Assembly (NCBI RefSeq): GCF_000196795.1
Contig: NC_014259.1
Span: forward strand, 1,364,001 to 1,428,000
Reading direction: 5' to 3'
DNA length: 64,000 nucleotides
DNA from: Acinetobacter oleivorans DR1
Lineage (GTDB): Bacteria; Pseudomonadota; Gammaproteobacteria; Pseudomonadales; Moraxellaceae
Shown: one piece after another, positions 6,893-15,807 of the stretch
How positions within the stretch are numbered: position 1 is the stretch's first letter
Layout of the letters: each line of letters begins with the position of its first letter
Translations under genes and position numbers: made by a program
Notes under the pieces: generated by a model
What the model was told of the DNA's origin: nothing
Seen by the model: only the letters and a program-made list of their open reading frames with translations
The model's database searches: none

Positions 6893-8338
6893 TTATTCTT
6901 CATCATCATATTGGCTGTAATACTCAGGAGAGAGATTACTAAATCGAGTATATTGACCTTCAAAGGCAAGACGGACTGAACCAATTGGACCGTTACGCTG
7001 CTTACCAATAATAATTTCTGCGGTACCAGCTTCTTTAGACTCTTTGTTATAAACCTCATCACGGTAAATAAACATAATTAAGTCGGCATCCTGCTCGATC
7101 GCACCAGATTCACGTAAGTCGGACATTACTGGGCGTTTATTTGGACGGTTTTCCAGACTTCGGTTGAGCTGGGAAAGTGCGATAACTGGGCATTGCATTT
7201 CTTTTGCTAATGCTTTCAAGCTACGTGAAATTTCGGAAATCTCACCTACACGGTTATCACCCATGCCAGGAACTTTCATGAGCTGCAAGTAATCGACCAT
7301 GATACATCCAATTTTGCCATCATGCATTTTTGCAACGCGTCGAGCGCGGGCACGAAGTTCCGTTGGAGGTAGGGCAGATGAGTCATCAATATACAAATGC
7401 ATTTGTTGAAGTTGTAAAATGGTACCAGTCACTTTGGTCCATTCATCTGCATCTAAGTTCCCCGAACGTAAATGTCCTTGGTGAACTTTACCCATTGCAG
7501 AAATAAGACGCATCGCAATCGAATCTGCTGGCATCTCCATAGAGAAAACCAGAGCGGGTAGCTTGTTATATTGCAAAACACTTTCAACCAAATTCATGGC
7601 AAAAGTAGTCTTACCCATCGATGGACGTGCAGCAACAATAATTAAGTCACCAGGCTGCATACCAGATGTTTTATTATCAAGTTCTAAGAAGCCTGTGGTT
7701 AAACCTGTAATATTGCCATCGAGTTTTGAGAGCTCATCAAGTTTACTAATTACATCGGCGGTAACAGAGCTAATAGATTTAGGACCTGCATCCTTTTTAT
7801 TGTTATTGTGCTGTTCTGCTAAAGAGAAAATACTTGTTTCGGCCAAGTCTAGAATTTCGCTAACACCACGACCTTTTGTGTCATAAGCATTTTGTAAAAT
7901 TTCAGTACTAACTTTAATCATGCTGCGAAGCGTAGAGAATTCTTTAATTTTACTGGCATACGTTTCTAAGTTATAGAAACTTGATGGTGAATCAGCCATA
8001 AGCTGCATCAAATACTCTTCACCACCAATTGCATCGAGTAAATTTTGTTTTAAGAGCCAGTCACTTACTAACACAGCATCATAAGGAGAGTTTTCTTGTG
8101 CTAGTTTCTCAATGGCACGATAGATATATTTGTGACGTGTTGCATAAAAATCATTTTCTTTTAATAAGTCGCTGACTTGTTCAAAAGATTCGGCAACTGT
8201 CATTAAGGCCGCAAGAACAGCCTGTTCAATGGCTAAATTGTGTGGGGGAGTGCGAAACTCTTTAAGTTGGCCTGATTCACTCGTCTTATTTTCTGTTGGA
8301 GATGAAAGGGTTAAAGAAGTGGCATTCGCCTGAGACAT
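6893..8338 (-). CDS. dnaB: Replicative DNA helicase DnaB
   Basis: The 481-residue helicase has an N-terminal DnaB domain (about 30-135), a linker, and a RecA-like ATPase core with Walker A ARPSMGKT at 237-244. The Walker B region CIMVDYLQLM and the sensor segment VIALSQLNRSLENR with an arginine-rich follow-up are also present. It unwinds DNA at the fork as a hexamer. The acidic tail YDDEE ends the protein. It is transcribed together with alr. Confidence 0.97.
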   Translation of the reverse strand: MSQANATSLTLSSPTENKTSESGQLKEFRTPPHNLAIEQAVLAALMTVAESFEQVSDLLKENDFYATRHKYIYRAIEKLAQENSPYDAVLVSDWLLKQNLLDAIGGEEYLMQLMADSPSSFYNLETYASKIKEFSTLRSMIKVSTEILQNAYDTKGRGVSEILDLAETSIFSLAEQHNNNKKDAGPKSISSVTADVISKLDELSKLDGNITGLTTGFLELDNKTSGMQPGDLIIVAARPSMGKTTFAMNLVESVLQYNKLPALVFSMEMPADSIAMRLISAMGKVHQGHLRSGNLDADEWTKVTGTILQLQQMHLYIDDSSALPPTELRARARRVAKMHDGKIGCIMVDYLQLMKVPGMGDNRVGEISEISRSLKALAKEMQCPVIALSQLNRSLENRPNKRPVMSDLRESGAIEQDADLIMFIYRDEVYNKESKEAGTAEIIIGKQRNGPIGSVRLAFEGQYTRFSNLSPEYYSQYDDEE

Positions 8339-8492
8339 AATTAGACCTGATGATAAAGAAAGATGTACGCAAATAGCCTGTAAGGCCGAGAACTATCTTA
8401 AAACAAAATGAAATAAACTACCTAATTAAAAAACCAATTAAACTAAAGAACTGATCAGGAATTAATATATCTTATTTTAAAAATAGGGCACA

Positions 8493-8527
8493 TAAAAAAA
8501 GAGCATGCAGAAGCATGCTCTTTTTTT
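8493..8527 (-). terminator. Terminator of the rpsF-rpsR-rplI operon
   Basis: GAGCATGC paired with GCATGCTC around AGAA; on the minus strand it is followed by T7. It lies 10 bases past the rplI stop. Confidence 0.9.
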
Positions 8528-8536
8528 GATGAGAAA

Positions 8537-8983
8537 TTACTCAGATACGATAGTAACGAGAACTTCTGCAACAACATCATGATGCAATTGGATTGCGATG
8601 TTGAATTCACCAGTGTGACGAAGCGCGCCATTCGGTAAACGAACTTCTGCACGGTCAACTGTAAGACCAGCATTCGTTAAAGCGTCAGCGATGTCACGAG
8701 TACCGATAGAACCGAAGAGTTTACCTTCGTCACCAGCTTTAGCAGTGATAACGATGTTAACTTCATTCAATTGTTCAGCACGTGCTTGAGCAGCAGCTAA
8801 AATTTCAGCTTCTTGCTTTTCAAGTTCAGCGCGACGAGCTTCGAAAGCAGCAGTGTTAGCTTCAGTAGCTGCAACTGCTTTACCTTGAGGGATAAGGAAG
8901 TTACGGCCGTAACCAGCTTTAACTGATACTTTATCGCCTAATTTACCAAGGTTCTTAATGCGTTGTAATAAGATAACGTCCAC
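8537..8983 (-). CDS. rplI: 50S ribosomal protein L9
   Basis: The protein has 148 residues, the normal length. The N-terminal domain MDVILLQRIKNLGKLGD with GYGRNFLIPQGKA is the L9 signature, followed by the long connecting helix rich in Ala/Glu and a C-terminal RNA-binding domain (KLFGSIGTRDIADAL). It is the last gene of the S6-S18-L9 operon, 8 bases after rpsR. Confidence 0.98.
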   Translation of the reverse strand: MDVILLQRIKNLGKLGDKVSVKAGYGRNFLIPQGKAVAATEANTAAFEARRAELEKQEAEILAAAQARAEQLNEVNIVITAKAGDEGKLFGSIGTRDIADALTNAGLTVDRAEVRLPNGALRHTGEFNIAIQLHHDVVAEVLVTIVSE

Positions 8984-8991
8984 AGATCACC

Positions 8992-9219
8992 TCACTTATG
9001 GTTGTCAGTGTACGGAATCAAAGACAAGTAGCGAGCTTGCTTGATAGCAAGAGCTAATTGACGTTGATAACGAGCTTTAGTACCAGTGATACGGCTAGGA
9101 ACAATCTTGCCGTTTTCAGTGATGTACTGTTTTAAAGTATCGATATCTTTGTAGTCGATGTACACAACATTCTCAGCTGTAAAGCGGCAGAACTTGCGAC
9201 GACGGTAAAAACGTGCCAT
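8992..9219 (-). CDS. rpsR: 30S ribosomal protein S18
   Basis: The protein has 75 residues and begins MARFYRRRKFCRF, with IDYKDIDTLKQYITENGKIVPSRITGTKARYQRQL as core. S18 binds S6 on the small-subunit platform, matching its neighbour rpsF. The gap to rpsF is 11 bases. Confidence 0.98.
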   Translation of the reverse strand: MARFYRRRKFCRFTAENVVYIDYKDIDTLKQYITENGKIVPSRITGTKARYQRQLALAIKQARYLSLIPYTDNHK

Positions 9220-9230
9220 TGATGTTCTCC

Positions 9231-9614
9231 TTATTCAGCGTCTTGAGCAACTTGCTGTGCTTCTTCACGTTGAGCTTTACGCGCACGCTTTTCTTCAGCA
9301 CTTTTAGCAAGCAATGACTCTTCAGTGATTGCGTGTTCACGACGAATGATAAGGTTACGAATGATCGCGTCATTATAACGGAACAATTCTTCTAACTCAT
9401 CAAGTGTAGTTTGACCACACTCAACATTCATAAGAATGTAGTGCGCTTTGTGAATTTTGTTAATTGGGTAAGCCAATTGACGACGGCCCCAATCTTCTAA
9501 ACGGTGAATTTGACCTTCAGCTTCTTTGATCTGAGAGATATAGCGTTCAACCATACCTACAACTTGATCGCTTTGATCTGGGTGTACTAAAAGTACGATT
9601 TCGTAATGACGCAT
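9231..9614 (-). CDS. rpsF: 30S ribosomal protein S6
   Basis: The protein has 127 residues: MRHYEIVLLVHPDQSDQV start, the RLEDWGRRQLAYPINK core and a charged Glu/Ala/Lys-rich tail beyond about residue 105. It is the first gene of the operon. A promoter (TTGTTT-17-TATAAT) and two small perfect hairpins lie in its leader. Confidence 0.98.
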   Translation of the reverse strand: MRHYEIVLLVHPDQSDQVVGMVERYISQIKEAEGQIHRLEDWGRRQLAYPINKIHKAHYILMNVECGQTTLDELEELFRYNDAIIRNLIIRREHAITEESLLAKSAEEKRARKAQREEAQQVAQDAE

Positions 9615-9672
9615 TGTCAGCTCCTTACGGTTTAAACAGCCCCTAATAAATAAAAAATTAGAAGCAAGGAGT

Positions 9673-9705
9673 CATAACTTGAAAGTTATGTCGCAAAATT
9701 TGCGA
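9673..9705 (-). promoter_or_regulatory. Two adjacent hairpins at the 5' end of the rpsF leader
   Basis: TCGCAAAATTTGCGA (9691-9705) and CATAACTT-GA-AAGTTATG (9673-9690) are both perfect dyads placed right at the predicted transcript start. They may stabilise the mRNA or take part in S6:S18 feedback. I could not fit the known S6:S18 motif with confidence. Confidence 0.4.
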
Positions 9706-9712
9706 AGGCTGA

Positions 9713-9741
9713 ATTATAAGTAAAAGTTCGACTAAAAACAA
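9713..9741 (-). promoter_or_regulatory. Promoter of the rpsF operon
   Basis: On the minus strand, TTGTTT (9741-9736), a 17-base spacer and TATAAT (9718-9713). The predicted start near 9706 gives a leader of about 90 bases. Confidence 0.6.
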
Positions 9742-9798
9742 ATCTTTTGATGAGAAAAGTAAAACTTCTTTACTATCGAGGAGGAAATCCTCCCTTAT

Positions 9799-10677
9799 TT
9801 AAAAGAGAGGAAGATTTGGAGCAGGGGATTGATAGGTAAAGCTAAAGCTCAAACTTAACAAGGTAATTAATATGACCGAGTAAAGGAAAAAACGTTTAGC
9901 CCAAAGTTGGTCATTTTCAGCTTTAAAGCCAATAATTGATAAATAGAACCAATACGCTGTTAATGCATTAAAAGTTACTAGAAAAAATATATTGGTATAG
10001 CCAAAACAATATAAACCATTCAATACGGCTGCAAACAACACAATATAAATGACACACTCTACTTTCGTACGATAAATAGAACGTGCAACAGGCAGAATGG
10101 GGATTCCCGCATTTTTGTAATCGTCAAAACGATAAATAGCAATTGCCCATGAATGTGGCATTTGCCATAGCGCGTAAGCTAAAAACAAAAGTAAAGCGGC
10201 TACATCAAAATGATGAGTTACTGCTGTATAACCAATAACAGGAGGGCTCGCTCCGGAAATACTACCAATGACGGTTTGATGGATTGAGGTGCGTTTTGTC
10301 CACAAACTATAAAAACCGACATAGACAACAAAACCAATCATTGCAAACAAGAAAGCGTAAGCATTTACACCGAACCACAAAATACTAAAACCGATAAGTC
10401 CAAGAACAAATGCATATATAAGTGCAACAGTAGGAGAGATGGTTTTTTTGACTAATGCACGGTTTTGCGTGCGCTGCATTTTTGTGTCGATGTCTTGGTC
10501 TATCACATTATTTACAACACAACCAGAAGCGACAACTAAAGTTGTTCCAAGTAAGGTGAGTAGTAATAATAAGATGTCTATAGAGCCTTGGGCGGCTAAG
10601 AAGAAGCCGCCCAAGGTGGTAATGAAATTACCGAAGAGAATTCCTGGTTTAGTCAGGAATAAATATTTTTTCAACAT
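9799..10677 (-). CDS. cyoE: Protoheme IX farnesyltransferase (heme O synthase)
   Basis: The 292-residue UbiA-type prenyltransferase makes heme O for the bo3 oxidase encoded just upstream. The Asp-rich motif VNNVIDQDIDTKMQRTQNRAL and the second loop YRFDDYKNAGIPILP are present, with eight to nine hydrophobic membrane segments. It is the last gene of cyoABCDE, 10 bases after cyoD. The sequence after the stop contains the small dyad GGAGGAAATCCTCC without a T-run, so termination is unclear. Confidence 0.96.
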   Translation of the reverse strand: MLKKYLFLTKPGILFGNFITTLGGFFLAAQGSIDILLLLLTLLGTTLVVASGCVVNNVIDQDIDTKMQRTQNRALVKKTISPTVALIYAFVLGLIGFSILWFGVNAYAFLFAMIGFVVYVGFYSLWTKRTSIHQTVIGSISGASPPVIGYTAVTHHFDVAALLLFLAYALWQMPHSWAIAIYRFDDYKNAGIPILPVARSIYRTKVECVIYIVLFAAVLNGLYCFGYTNIFFLVTFNALTAYWFYLSIIGFKAENDQLWAKRFFLYSVILITLLSLSFSFTYQSPAPNLPLF

Positions 10678-10687
10678 GACAATCAGT

Positions 10688-11017
10688 TTAGATCATCATA
10701 TTGTAGTGAAGGTAATTCATAATCCACACAGAACCGATTAAAAGCACAGCGATACATAAGATTGTGTAGATGAATGCAATCATATTCCAGCGTTGTTCAG
10801 ATGATGTATTCATGTGTAGGAAGTACACAAGTTGTACAAGAACCTGAGCCACAGCAGCAATAGCAATTACTGTAACTAAGATGCCACGACTGAAACCACC
10901 CGCCATCACCATCCCGAACGGGATGATGGTGAGGATAACAGAAAGGATAAATCCAACAGTGTATTGCTTAAAGTTACCGTGTGACGCACCTGCAGCATTA
11001 TGGTCATGACTACTCAT
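10688..11017 (-). CDS. cyoD: Cytochrome o ubiquinol oxidase subunit IV
   Basis: The start is chosen at the ATG at 11017 (MSSHDHNAAG...), which overlaps the cyoC stop by one base (TAATG) and has GGGAG upstream. A longer reading with 15 extra residues is possible but lies inside cyoC. The 109-residue product has three membrane helices and the conserved QLVYFLHM segment. It assists assembly of the bo3 oxidase. Confidence 0.95.
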   Translation of the reverse strand: MSSHDHNAAGASHGNFKQYTVGFILSVILTIIPFGMVMAGGFSRGILVTVIAIAAVAQVLVQLVYFLHMNTSSEQRWNMIAFIYTILCIAVLLIGSVWIMNYLHYNMMI

Positions 11018-11637
11018 TAGAGAACTCCCAGTAAGTAAACGACGCTGAATACACAGATCCAAACGATGTCAAGGAAGTGCCAGAACAAGCTTAAGCAAGC
11101 TAGACGACGTGTATTCGGTAATGTCAAACCTTTAGTTTTGATTTGATACATCAATACCAACATCCACACTAAACCAGAAGTTACGTGGATACCGTGTGTA
11201 CCAACCAAAGTAAAGAACGATGATAAGAATGCACTGTGAGTTGGACCATGACCTTCTTCTACAAGGTGATGGAACTCATAAAGCTCCATTCCAATGAACG
11301 TTGCACCAAAAAGGAATGTAATAAATAACCAAGTGATAACTTGATTTACATTCTTTTTATAAGATGCAAGTACAGCAAAACCGAAAGTTACCGATGAAAT
11401 CAATAAGGCAAATGTTTCAGTTAACACGTAGCCTAGTGATTCATGGAACAGTTTATATGCACTTGGAGTACCTTCTGGAACATGACTGCTTAACACAGCG
11501 AACGCAATGAAGAGTGATCCGAAAAGAATCAAGTCACTCATCAAGTATGTCCAGAAACCAAAGACCGTTAAATCTGTATCATCATGCTCATGATGACCAT
11601 CATGGCCGTGGTTGTCGTGATGAAGTACTTCAGCCAT
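11017..11637 (-). CDS. cyoC: Cytochrome o ubiquinol oxidase subunit III
   Basis: The 206-residue membrane protein has five helices after a His/Asp-rich N-terminus (HHDNHGHDGHHEHDDTD). Family segments FGFWTYLMSDLILF, GMELYEFHHL and FFTLVGTHGIHVTSGLVWM are visible. It is a structural subunit of the bo3 quinol oxidase. It lies 4 bases after cyoB. Confidence 0.96.
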   Translation of the reverse strand: MAEVLHHDNHGHDGHHEHDDTDLTVFGFWTYLMSDLILFGSLFIAFAVLSSHVPEGTPSAYKLFHESLGYVLTETFALLISSVTFGFAVLASYKKNVNQVITWLFITFLFGATFIGMELYEFHHLVEEGHGPTHSAFLSSFFTLVGTHGIHVTSGLVWMLVLMYQIKTKGLTLPNTRRLACLSLFWHFLDIVWICVFSVVYLLGVL

Positions 11638-11641
11638 TTCC

Positions 11642-13633
11642 TTAGTCCTTCTTCAAGTGTTTTTCAAGTAAAGCATAGCGTTCGTTTTCAATACGCTCAA
11701 CTTCAGCAGCAGGAACGTAGTAATCAACATTCTTAGTGAATGAGCTTACGATCAAGCTAATAACAGCTGAAACGAATGAAACAACAACGAGCCACCAAAT
11801 ATGCCAGATGAGTGCAAAGCCAAGAAGAGTAATGAACATTGCAATGACAAAACCAGCAGCACGATCAGTCGGCATGTGGATGTCTTCATATTTAGTGTTA
11901 CGTGCGTATGCTACACCATTTTCTTTGTCAGTCCAGAAACGGTCAATACCGCTTGCATCTGGTTCATGCGCAAAGTTATAGAACGGAGCAGGGGAAGAAG
12001 TCGCCCATTCAAGCGTACGTGCATCCCATGGATCGCCCGTAAGGTCCATGTTATCTTTGCGTTGTAAGAAACCAACAATGATTTGCATTAAGAAACATGC
12101 AATACCAATCGCAACGAGAACAGCACCAAATAATGCAATTGCAAGGTAAGGGTCCCATTCTGGGTTGTCATATGTATTCAAACGACGAGTCATACCCATG
12201 AAACCAAGGATATAAAGTGGCATGAATGCAAAATAGAAACCGAAGAACCAGAACCAGAACGCAGCTTTACCCCATGCTTCATTGAGCTTCCAACCAAACA
12301 TTTTTGGCCAATAGTAAATGATGCCGGCAAACATACCAAACACCACACCACCGATAATTACGTTATGGAAGTGAGCGATCAAGAATAATGAGTTGTGTAC
12401 AAGGAAGTCCGCAGGTGGAACAGCCATAAGTACACCAGTTAAACCACCGATACCAAATGTAATAAGGAAGCCAAGCGTCCATAACATTGGAGTAGTAAAG
12501 GTGATGCGACCTTTATACATAGTGAATAACCAAGAGAAGATTTTCACACCAGTAGGAATCGCAATAACCATGGTCATGATACCGAAGAACGCGTTAACGT
12601 TCGCACCAGCACCCATGGTAAAGAAGTGGTGAAGCCATACAACGAACGCAAGAACTGTAATCGCGATAGTTGCATACACCATAGACTTGTAACCGAACAA
12701 CGCTTTACGAGAGAAGGTTGCAACGATTTCTGAGTATAGACCAAATGCTGGTAATACTAAGATATATACCTCAGGGTGACCCCATGTCCAGATCAAGTTC
12801 ACATAAAGCATTGGGCTACCGCCAAGCTCATTTGTGAAGAAATGGAAGCCGAAGTAACGGTCTAGAGTTAACATTGCAAGTGTACCTGTTAATACAGGGA
12901 ACGATGCAATGATTAATACAGCCGTACAAAGTGAAGTCCACGTAAAAATAGGCATATCCATTAATTTCATGCCAGGTGCACGCATTTTGATGATGGTAAC
13001 GAAGAAGTTAACACCAGATAAAAGCGTACCTAGACCAGAAACCTGAAGTGCCCAGATATAGTAGTCAACACCTACACCAGGAGAATATTGAATGCCAGAC
13101 AGAGGAGGGTAAGCCATCCAACCAGTCGCAGCAAATTCACCTAATACAAGTGAAAGCATCATCAAACCAGCAGCACCAGCGAATAACCAGAAGCTTAAAG
13201 AGTTCAATAATGGGAATGCAACGTCACGAGCACCAATCTGTAATGGTACAGAGATGTTCATCATACCAACAACAAGACCCATTGCTACGAAGAAGATCAT
13301 GATTACACCGTGTGCGGTGAAGATCTGGTCGTAATGGTCTGGATGTAGATAACCTTCGCCGCCGCCTTTAGCGAGGAAAAGTTGTAGACGCATCATAATT
13401 GCATCGGCGAAACCACGCAAAAGCATGACCACAGATACAAGAATGTACATGATACCAATTTTTTTATGGTCTACCGTAATAAACCACTCATTCCACAAGT
13501 ATCCCCATTTTTTGAAATAGGTGATACCGCCAAGCACAACAATTGCACCAAGTGCCATAAGGACCATGGTGACAAGCACGATTGGCTCTGTCGGGATAGA
13601 GTCCCAACCCAGTTTACCAAAAATCATATCCAT
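11642..13633 (-). CDS. cyoB: Cytochrome o ubiquinol oxidase subunit I
   Basis: The 663-residue catalytic subunit belongs to the heme-copper oxidase family. The heme and copper ligands lie in FTAHGVIMIFF, WTWGHPEVYILVLPAFG (with the His-Tyr crosslink), VWLHHFFTMG and LIAHFHNVIIGG. It reduces O2 to water with ubiquinol as donor and pumps protons. It is preceded by cyoA with a 3-base gap. Confidence 0.98.
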   Translation of the reverse strand: MDMIFGKLGWDSIPTEPIVLVTMVLMALGAIVVLGGITYFKKWGYLWNEWFITVDHKKIGIMYILVSVVMLLRGFADAIMMRLQLFLAKGGGEGYLHPDHYDQIFTAHGVIMIFFVAMGLVVGMMNISVPLQIGARDVAFPLLNSLSFWLFAGAAGLMMLSLVLGEFAATGWMAYPPLSGIQYSPGVGVDYYIWALQVSGLGTLLSGVNFFVTIIKMRAPGMKLMDMPIFTWTSLCTAVLIIASFPVLTGTLAMLTLDRYFGFHFFTNELGGSPMLYVNLIWTWGHPEVYILVLPAFGLYSEIVATFSRKALFGYKSMVYATIAITVLAFVVWLHHFFTMGAGANVNAFFGIMTMVIAIPTGVKIFSWLFTMYKGRITFTTPMLWTLGFLITFGIGGLTGVLMAVPPADFLVHNSLFLIAHFHNVIIGGVVFGMFAGIIYYWPKMFGWKLNEAWGKAAFWFWFFGFYFAFMPLYILGFMGMTRRLNTYDNPEWDPYLAIALFGAVLVAIGIACFLMQIIVGFLQRKDNMDLTGDPWDARTLEWATSSPAPFYNFAHEPDASGIDRFWTDKENGVAYARNTKYEDIHMPTDRAAGFVIAMFITLLGFALIWHIWWLVVVSFVSAVISLIVSSFTKNVDYYVPAAEVERIENERYALLEKHLKKD

Positions 13634-13636
13634 GTC

Positions 13637-14671
13637 TTATTCCCCTTGAGCAGCGTGTTCAGCTGTTGCATGCGCAGCAGAGTGGTCAACACCATGATAG
13701 TTACTCATATAATGGTTGATAATTGTTTCAAACAATTGTGGTTCAACTGAAGAGTAATAAGTCACAGGGTGTGGCTTAGTCGGGAACGGTTTCATAGCTT
13801 CAGCTTTAGCAAGCGCTTCTTGATCACCAGCAGCTTTAGCACGATTTACTAAATGCTCGATCTGGTGCTTAGAACGGTCACCATCACGTAAGGTTGCTAA
13901 TTCAGCTTGGTCAAGCGTAGTTTTTTGAACTGCTTCTGGGTTAATAGTAGAACCATTACCCGCTTTTACAGCTGCTACCCATTCGTTGAACTGTTGCTCT
14001 GTAACACTATGCGCCTTGAAACGCATTTGAGAGAAACCGTAACCTGAGTAGTTAGAAGAGAAACCACGATATATGCCAGTTTCATTTGCTAACAAATGAA
14101 GGTGAGTTTGCATACCTGCCATTGCATAAATCTGGCCGCCTAACTGTGGAATGAAGAAAGAGTTCATTGTAAAGTTAGAGGTGATTTTAAAGCTTAACGG
14201 AGTTTTTTCAGGGAAACGTACTTCGTTAACAGTTGCAATGTTTTGTTCAGGATAAATGAAGATCCACTTAAACTGTTCTGCAACAACTTGAATAGTTAAA
14301 GGAGCTTTATCTGATTCTAAAGGACGGTATGGGTCATACTTGTGGGAACCCCACCAAGTTAACCAAGCTAAAATACCAATAATAATGACAGGGATACCCC
14401 ATACTACAACTTCAATTGTAGTTGAGTGTGCCCATGTAGGTTTATAGTCTGCATCTTTATTTGACGCGCGATATTTCCAACCAAACCATAATGCCATGAT
14501 GATTGAAGGAATCACCACAAGTAACATTAAATAGATCGCAGTCATCATAAGGTCACTTTGACCTTGACCAACTGGACCTTTAGAGTTTAGAAGTACCATA
14601 TCACCACCACACCCAGTCAAAAGTGCGGCAAGCGTTGATAAAGACAATACAGCTAAAATCGTTTGTCTCAT
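13637..14671 (-). CDS. cyoA: Cytochrome o ubiquinol oxidase subunit II
   Basis: The protein has 344 residues with a lipoprotein signal ending LLTGC (Cys21), two membrane helices and a periplasmic cupredoxin domain that lacks the CuA ligands, as is normal for quinol oxidases. The segments EQFKWIFIYPEQNIATVNEV and FFIPQLGGQIYAMAGMQTHLHL are typical. The C-terminal tail is extended and His/Ala rich. It is the first gene of the operon; the promoter must lie in 14672-14930, where a minus-strand TATAAT (14778-14773) is the best -10 candidate but has no good -35. Confidence 0.96.
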   Translation of the reverse strand: MRQTILAVLSLSTLAALLTGCGGDMVLLNSKGPVGQGQSDLMMTAIYLMLLVVIPSIIMALWFGWKYRASNKDADYKPTWAHSTTIEVVVWGIPVIIIGILAWLTWWGSHKYDPYRPLESDKAPLTIQVVAEQFKWIFIYPEQNIATVNEVRFPEKTPLSFKITSNFTMNSFFIPQLGGQIYAMAGMQTHLHLLANETGIYRGFSSNYSGYGFSQMRFKAHSVTEQQFNEWVAAVKAGNGSTINPEAVQKTTLDQAELATLRDGDRSKHQIEHLVNRAKAAGDQEALAKAEAMKPFPTKPHPVTYYSSVEPQLFETIINHYMSNYHGVDHSAAHATAEHAAQGE

Positions 14672-14929
14672 TTTACAACCTCGGTGAAGAGTCCCATTCC
14701 CTAATTAAATATGGGATAGCGATTAAAGTGTCGCATGATTGAGAACGCTAATCCTTAAATTTAGACTTCTCAATTATATGACACCGCTACGTTGTAGGGC
14801 ATTATGCCTCATATCGACAAACTAAGCTATACATAAAGTAGTCTGAAATAATTGTTTTAAAACCCGATTTTTTTTGTAGGGTATCGAATCAATATGGAGC
14901 TTTTATTTAAATATCAACTCTCTATAGAA

Positions 14930-14962
14930 AAAAGGAGGCGGGGTGCCTCCTTTTTTTTTAGA
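14930..14962 (-). terminator. Terminator of the RDD-protein gene
   Basis: GGAGGC and GCCTCC pair around a short loop; on the minus strand the stem is followed by a T-run. The rest of the 316-base gap 14672-14987 is the cyo upstream region with no other gene seen. Confidence 0.85.
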
Positions 14963-14987
14963 CCTTAAATGAATGAGTCATTCACTA

Positions 14988-15743
14988 TCATTTGATCACT
15001 TTTGTTCTTGCAATTTTGTCATGTAGCGCCTGTCTCTTTTGCCCTAATGCAAAAGCGTAGTCAATAATTGTACTAATAGGCATAAACAACAAGTTGAGTA
15101 TGATGAAAACAACACTTCTTAATAAGAAGATGCGAGTTAAATTAACTTTACCATTGCTCTCAGCATCTACGATTTTAATTCCAACAATTTTCTTACCTAT
15201 ACTTTGCCCATATTTTGTTAAAAGAAAGGCTTGAATTGCAAGCATGATTACGACGTAAGCAAGCATAGAATGCCAAGCTTCAATAGGAATTAAAGTAAAA
15301 AGTTGATGTTGTAGTTCTGCTGCTTTAGTTGAAGCAACTTCAGCTGATTGCATTTGTTTTTGCAATTCAAATAATTGCTTATATTGAGATTCATTAAAGA
15401 AAAAAGAAGGAATCGCAGCTATTGGTAACCAAAGTAATAAATCAATAATTTTTGCCAAAGCACGAGATTGAATAGAGGCAAGTTCGTGAATTTTAGGTTC
15501 TACACGAATTTGACGAATAGTCTCATTAGGTGAGCTATTGGTGTTTATGACAGGTGCAGAATAACCGATAGGTTGATATACAAGTTTACCTTGGGTTAAT
15601 TCTCCTAAAGCTTTCCATTCTGTCATGCCTTCATGCCAAGCTAAATCAGTTAACAAAATTTGTTGGCTAGCCAACATTTGATTTACTTGCTCTAAGGTGT
15701 AAGGCCCAGCTTGTTGATTATTACGTGCCAAGTAAATTTGCAT
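14988..15743 (-). CDS. RDD-family membrane protein with N-terminal GYF_2 domain
   Basis: The protein has 251 residues. The first 50 form a GYF_2-type domain (YLARNNQQAGPYTLEQVNQM...DLAWHEGMTEWKAL), expected to bind proline-rich peptides. After a linker, an RDD domain follows with about three to four membrane segments (LLLWLPIAAIPSFFF, YVVIMLAIQAFLL, FLLRSVVFIILNLLFM) and the signature SIGKKIVGIKIVDA plus ALHDKIARTKVI. RDD proteins are small inner-membrane proteins, some with Na+/H+ antiport-like roles; no function is assigned here. It is a single-gene unit between two terminators. Confidence 0.8.
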   Translation of the reverse strand: MQIYLARNNQQAGPYTLEQVNQMLASQQILLTDLAWHEGMTEWKALGELTQGKLVYQPIGYSAPVINTNSSPNETIRQIRVEPKIHELASIQSRALAKIIDLLLWLPIAAIPSFFFNESQYKQLFELQKQMQSAEVASTKAAELQHQLFTLIPIEAWHSMLAYVVIMLAIQAFLLTKYGQSIGKKIVGIKIVDAESNGKVNLTRIFLLRSVVFIILNLLFMPISTIIDYAFALGQKRQALHDKIARTKVIK

Positions 15744-15770
15744 AAATAAAAATTCTCTATTCTAAAGATG

Positions 15771-15799
15771 AAAAAAGACCCACGGATGGGCCTTTTTTT
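15771..15799 (-). terminator. Terminator of ppsA
   Basis: On the minus strand, GGCCCA pairs with TGGGTC (one G-U pair) around TCCG, followed by a T-run. It lies 9 bases past the ppsA stop. Confidence 0.85.
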
Positions 15800-15807
15800 A
15801 TAACATA

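Noticed and set aside
11736..12632. Several plus-strand ORFs inside cyoB
   Set aside because: Mirror frames of a confident gene, without ribosome-binding sites or recognisable domains.
13048..13750. Plus-strand ORFs opposite cyoB and cyoA
   Set aside because: Antisense shadows of strongly conserved membrane-protein genes; no expression signals.
14773..14801. cyoA promoter (minus-strand TATAAT)
   Set aside because: Good -10 but no acceptable -35 at 16-18 bases; mentioned in the cyoA entry only.
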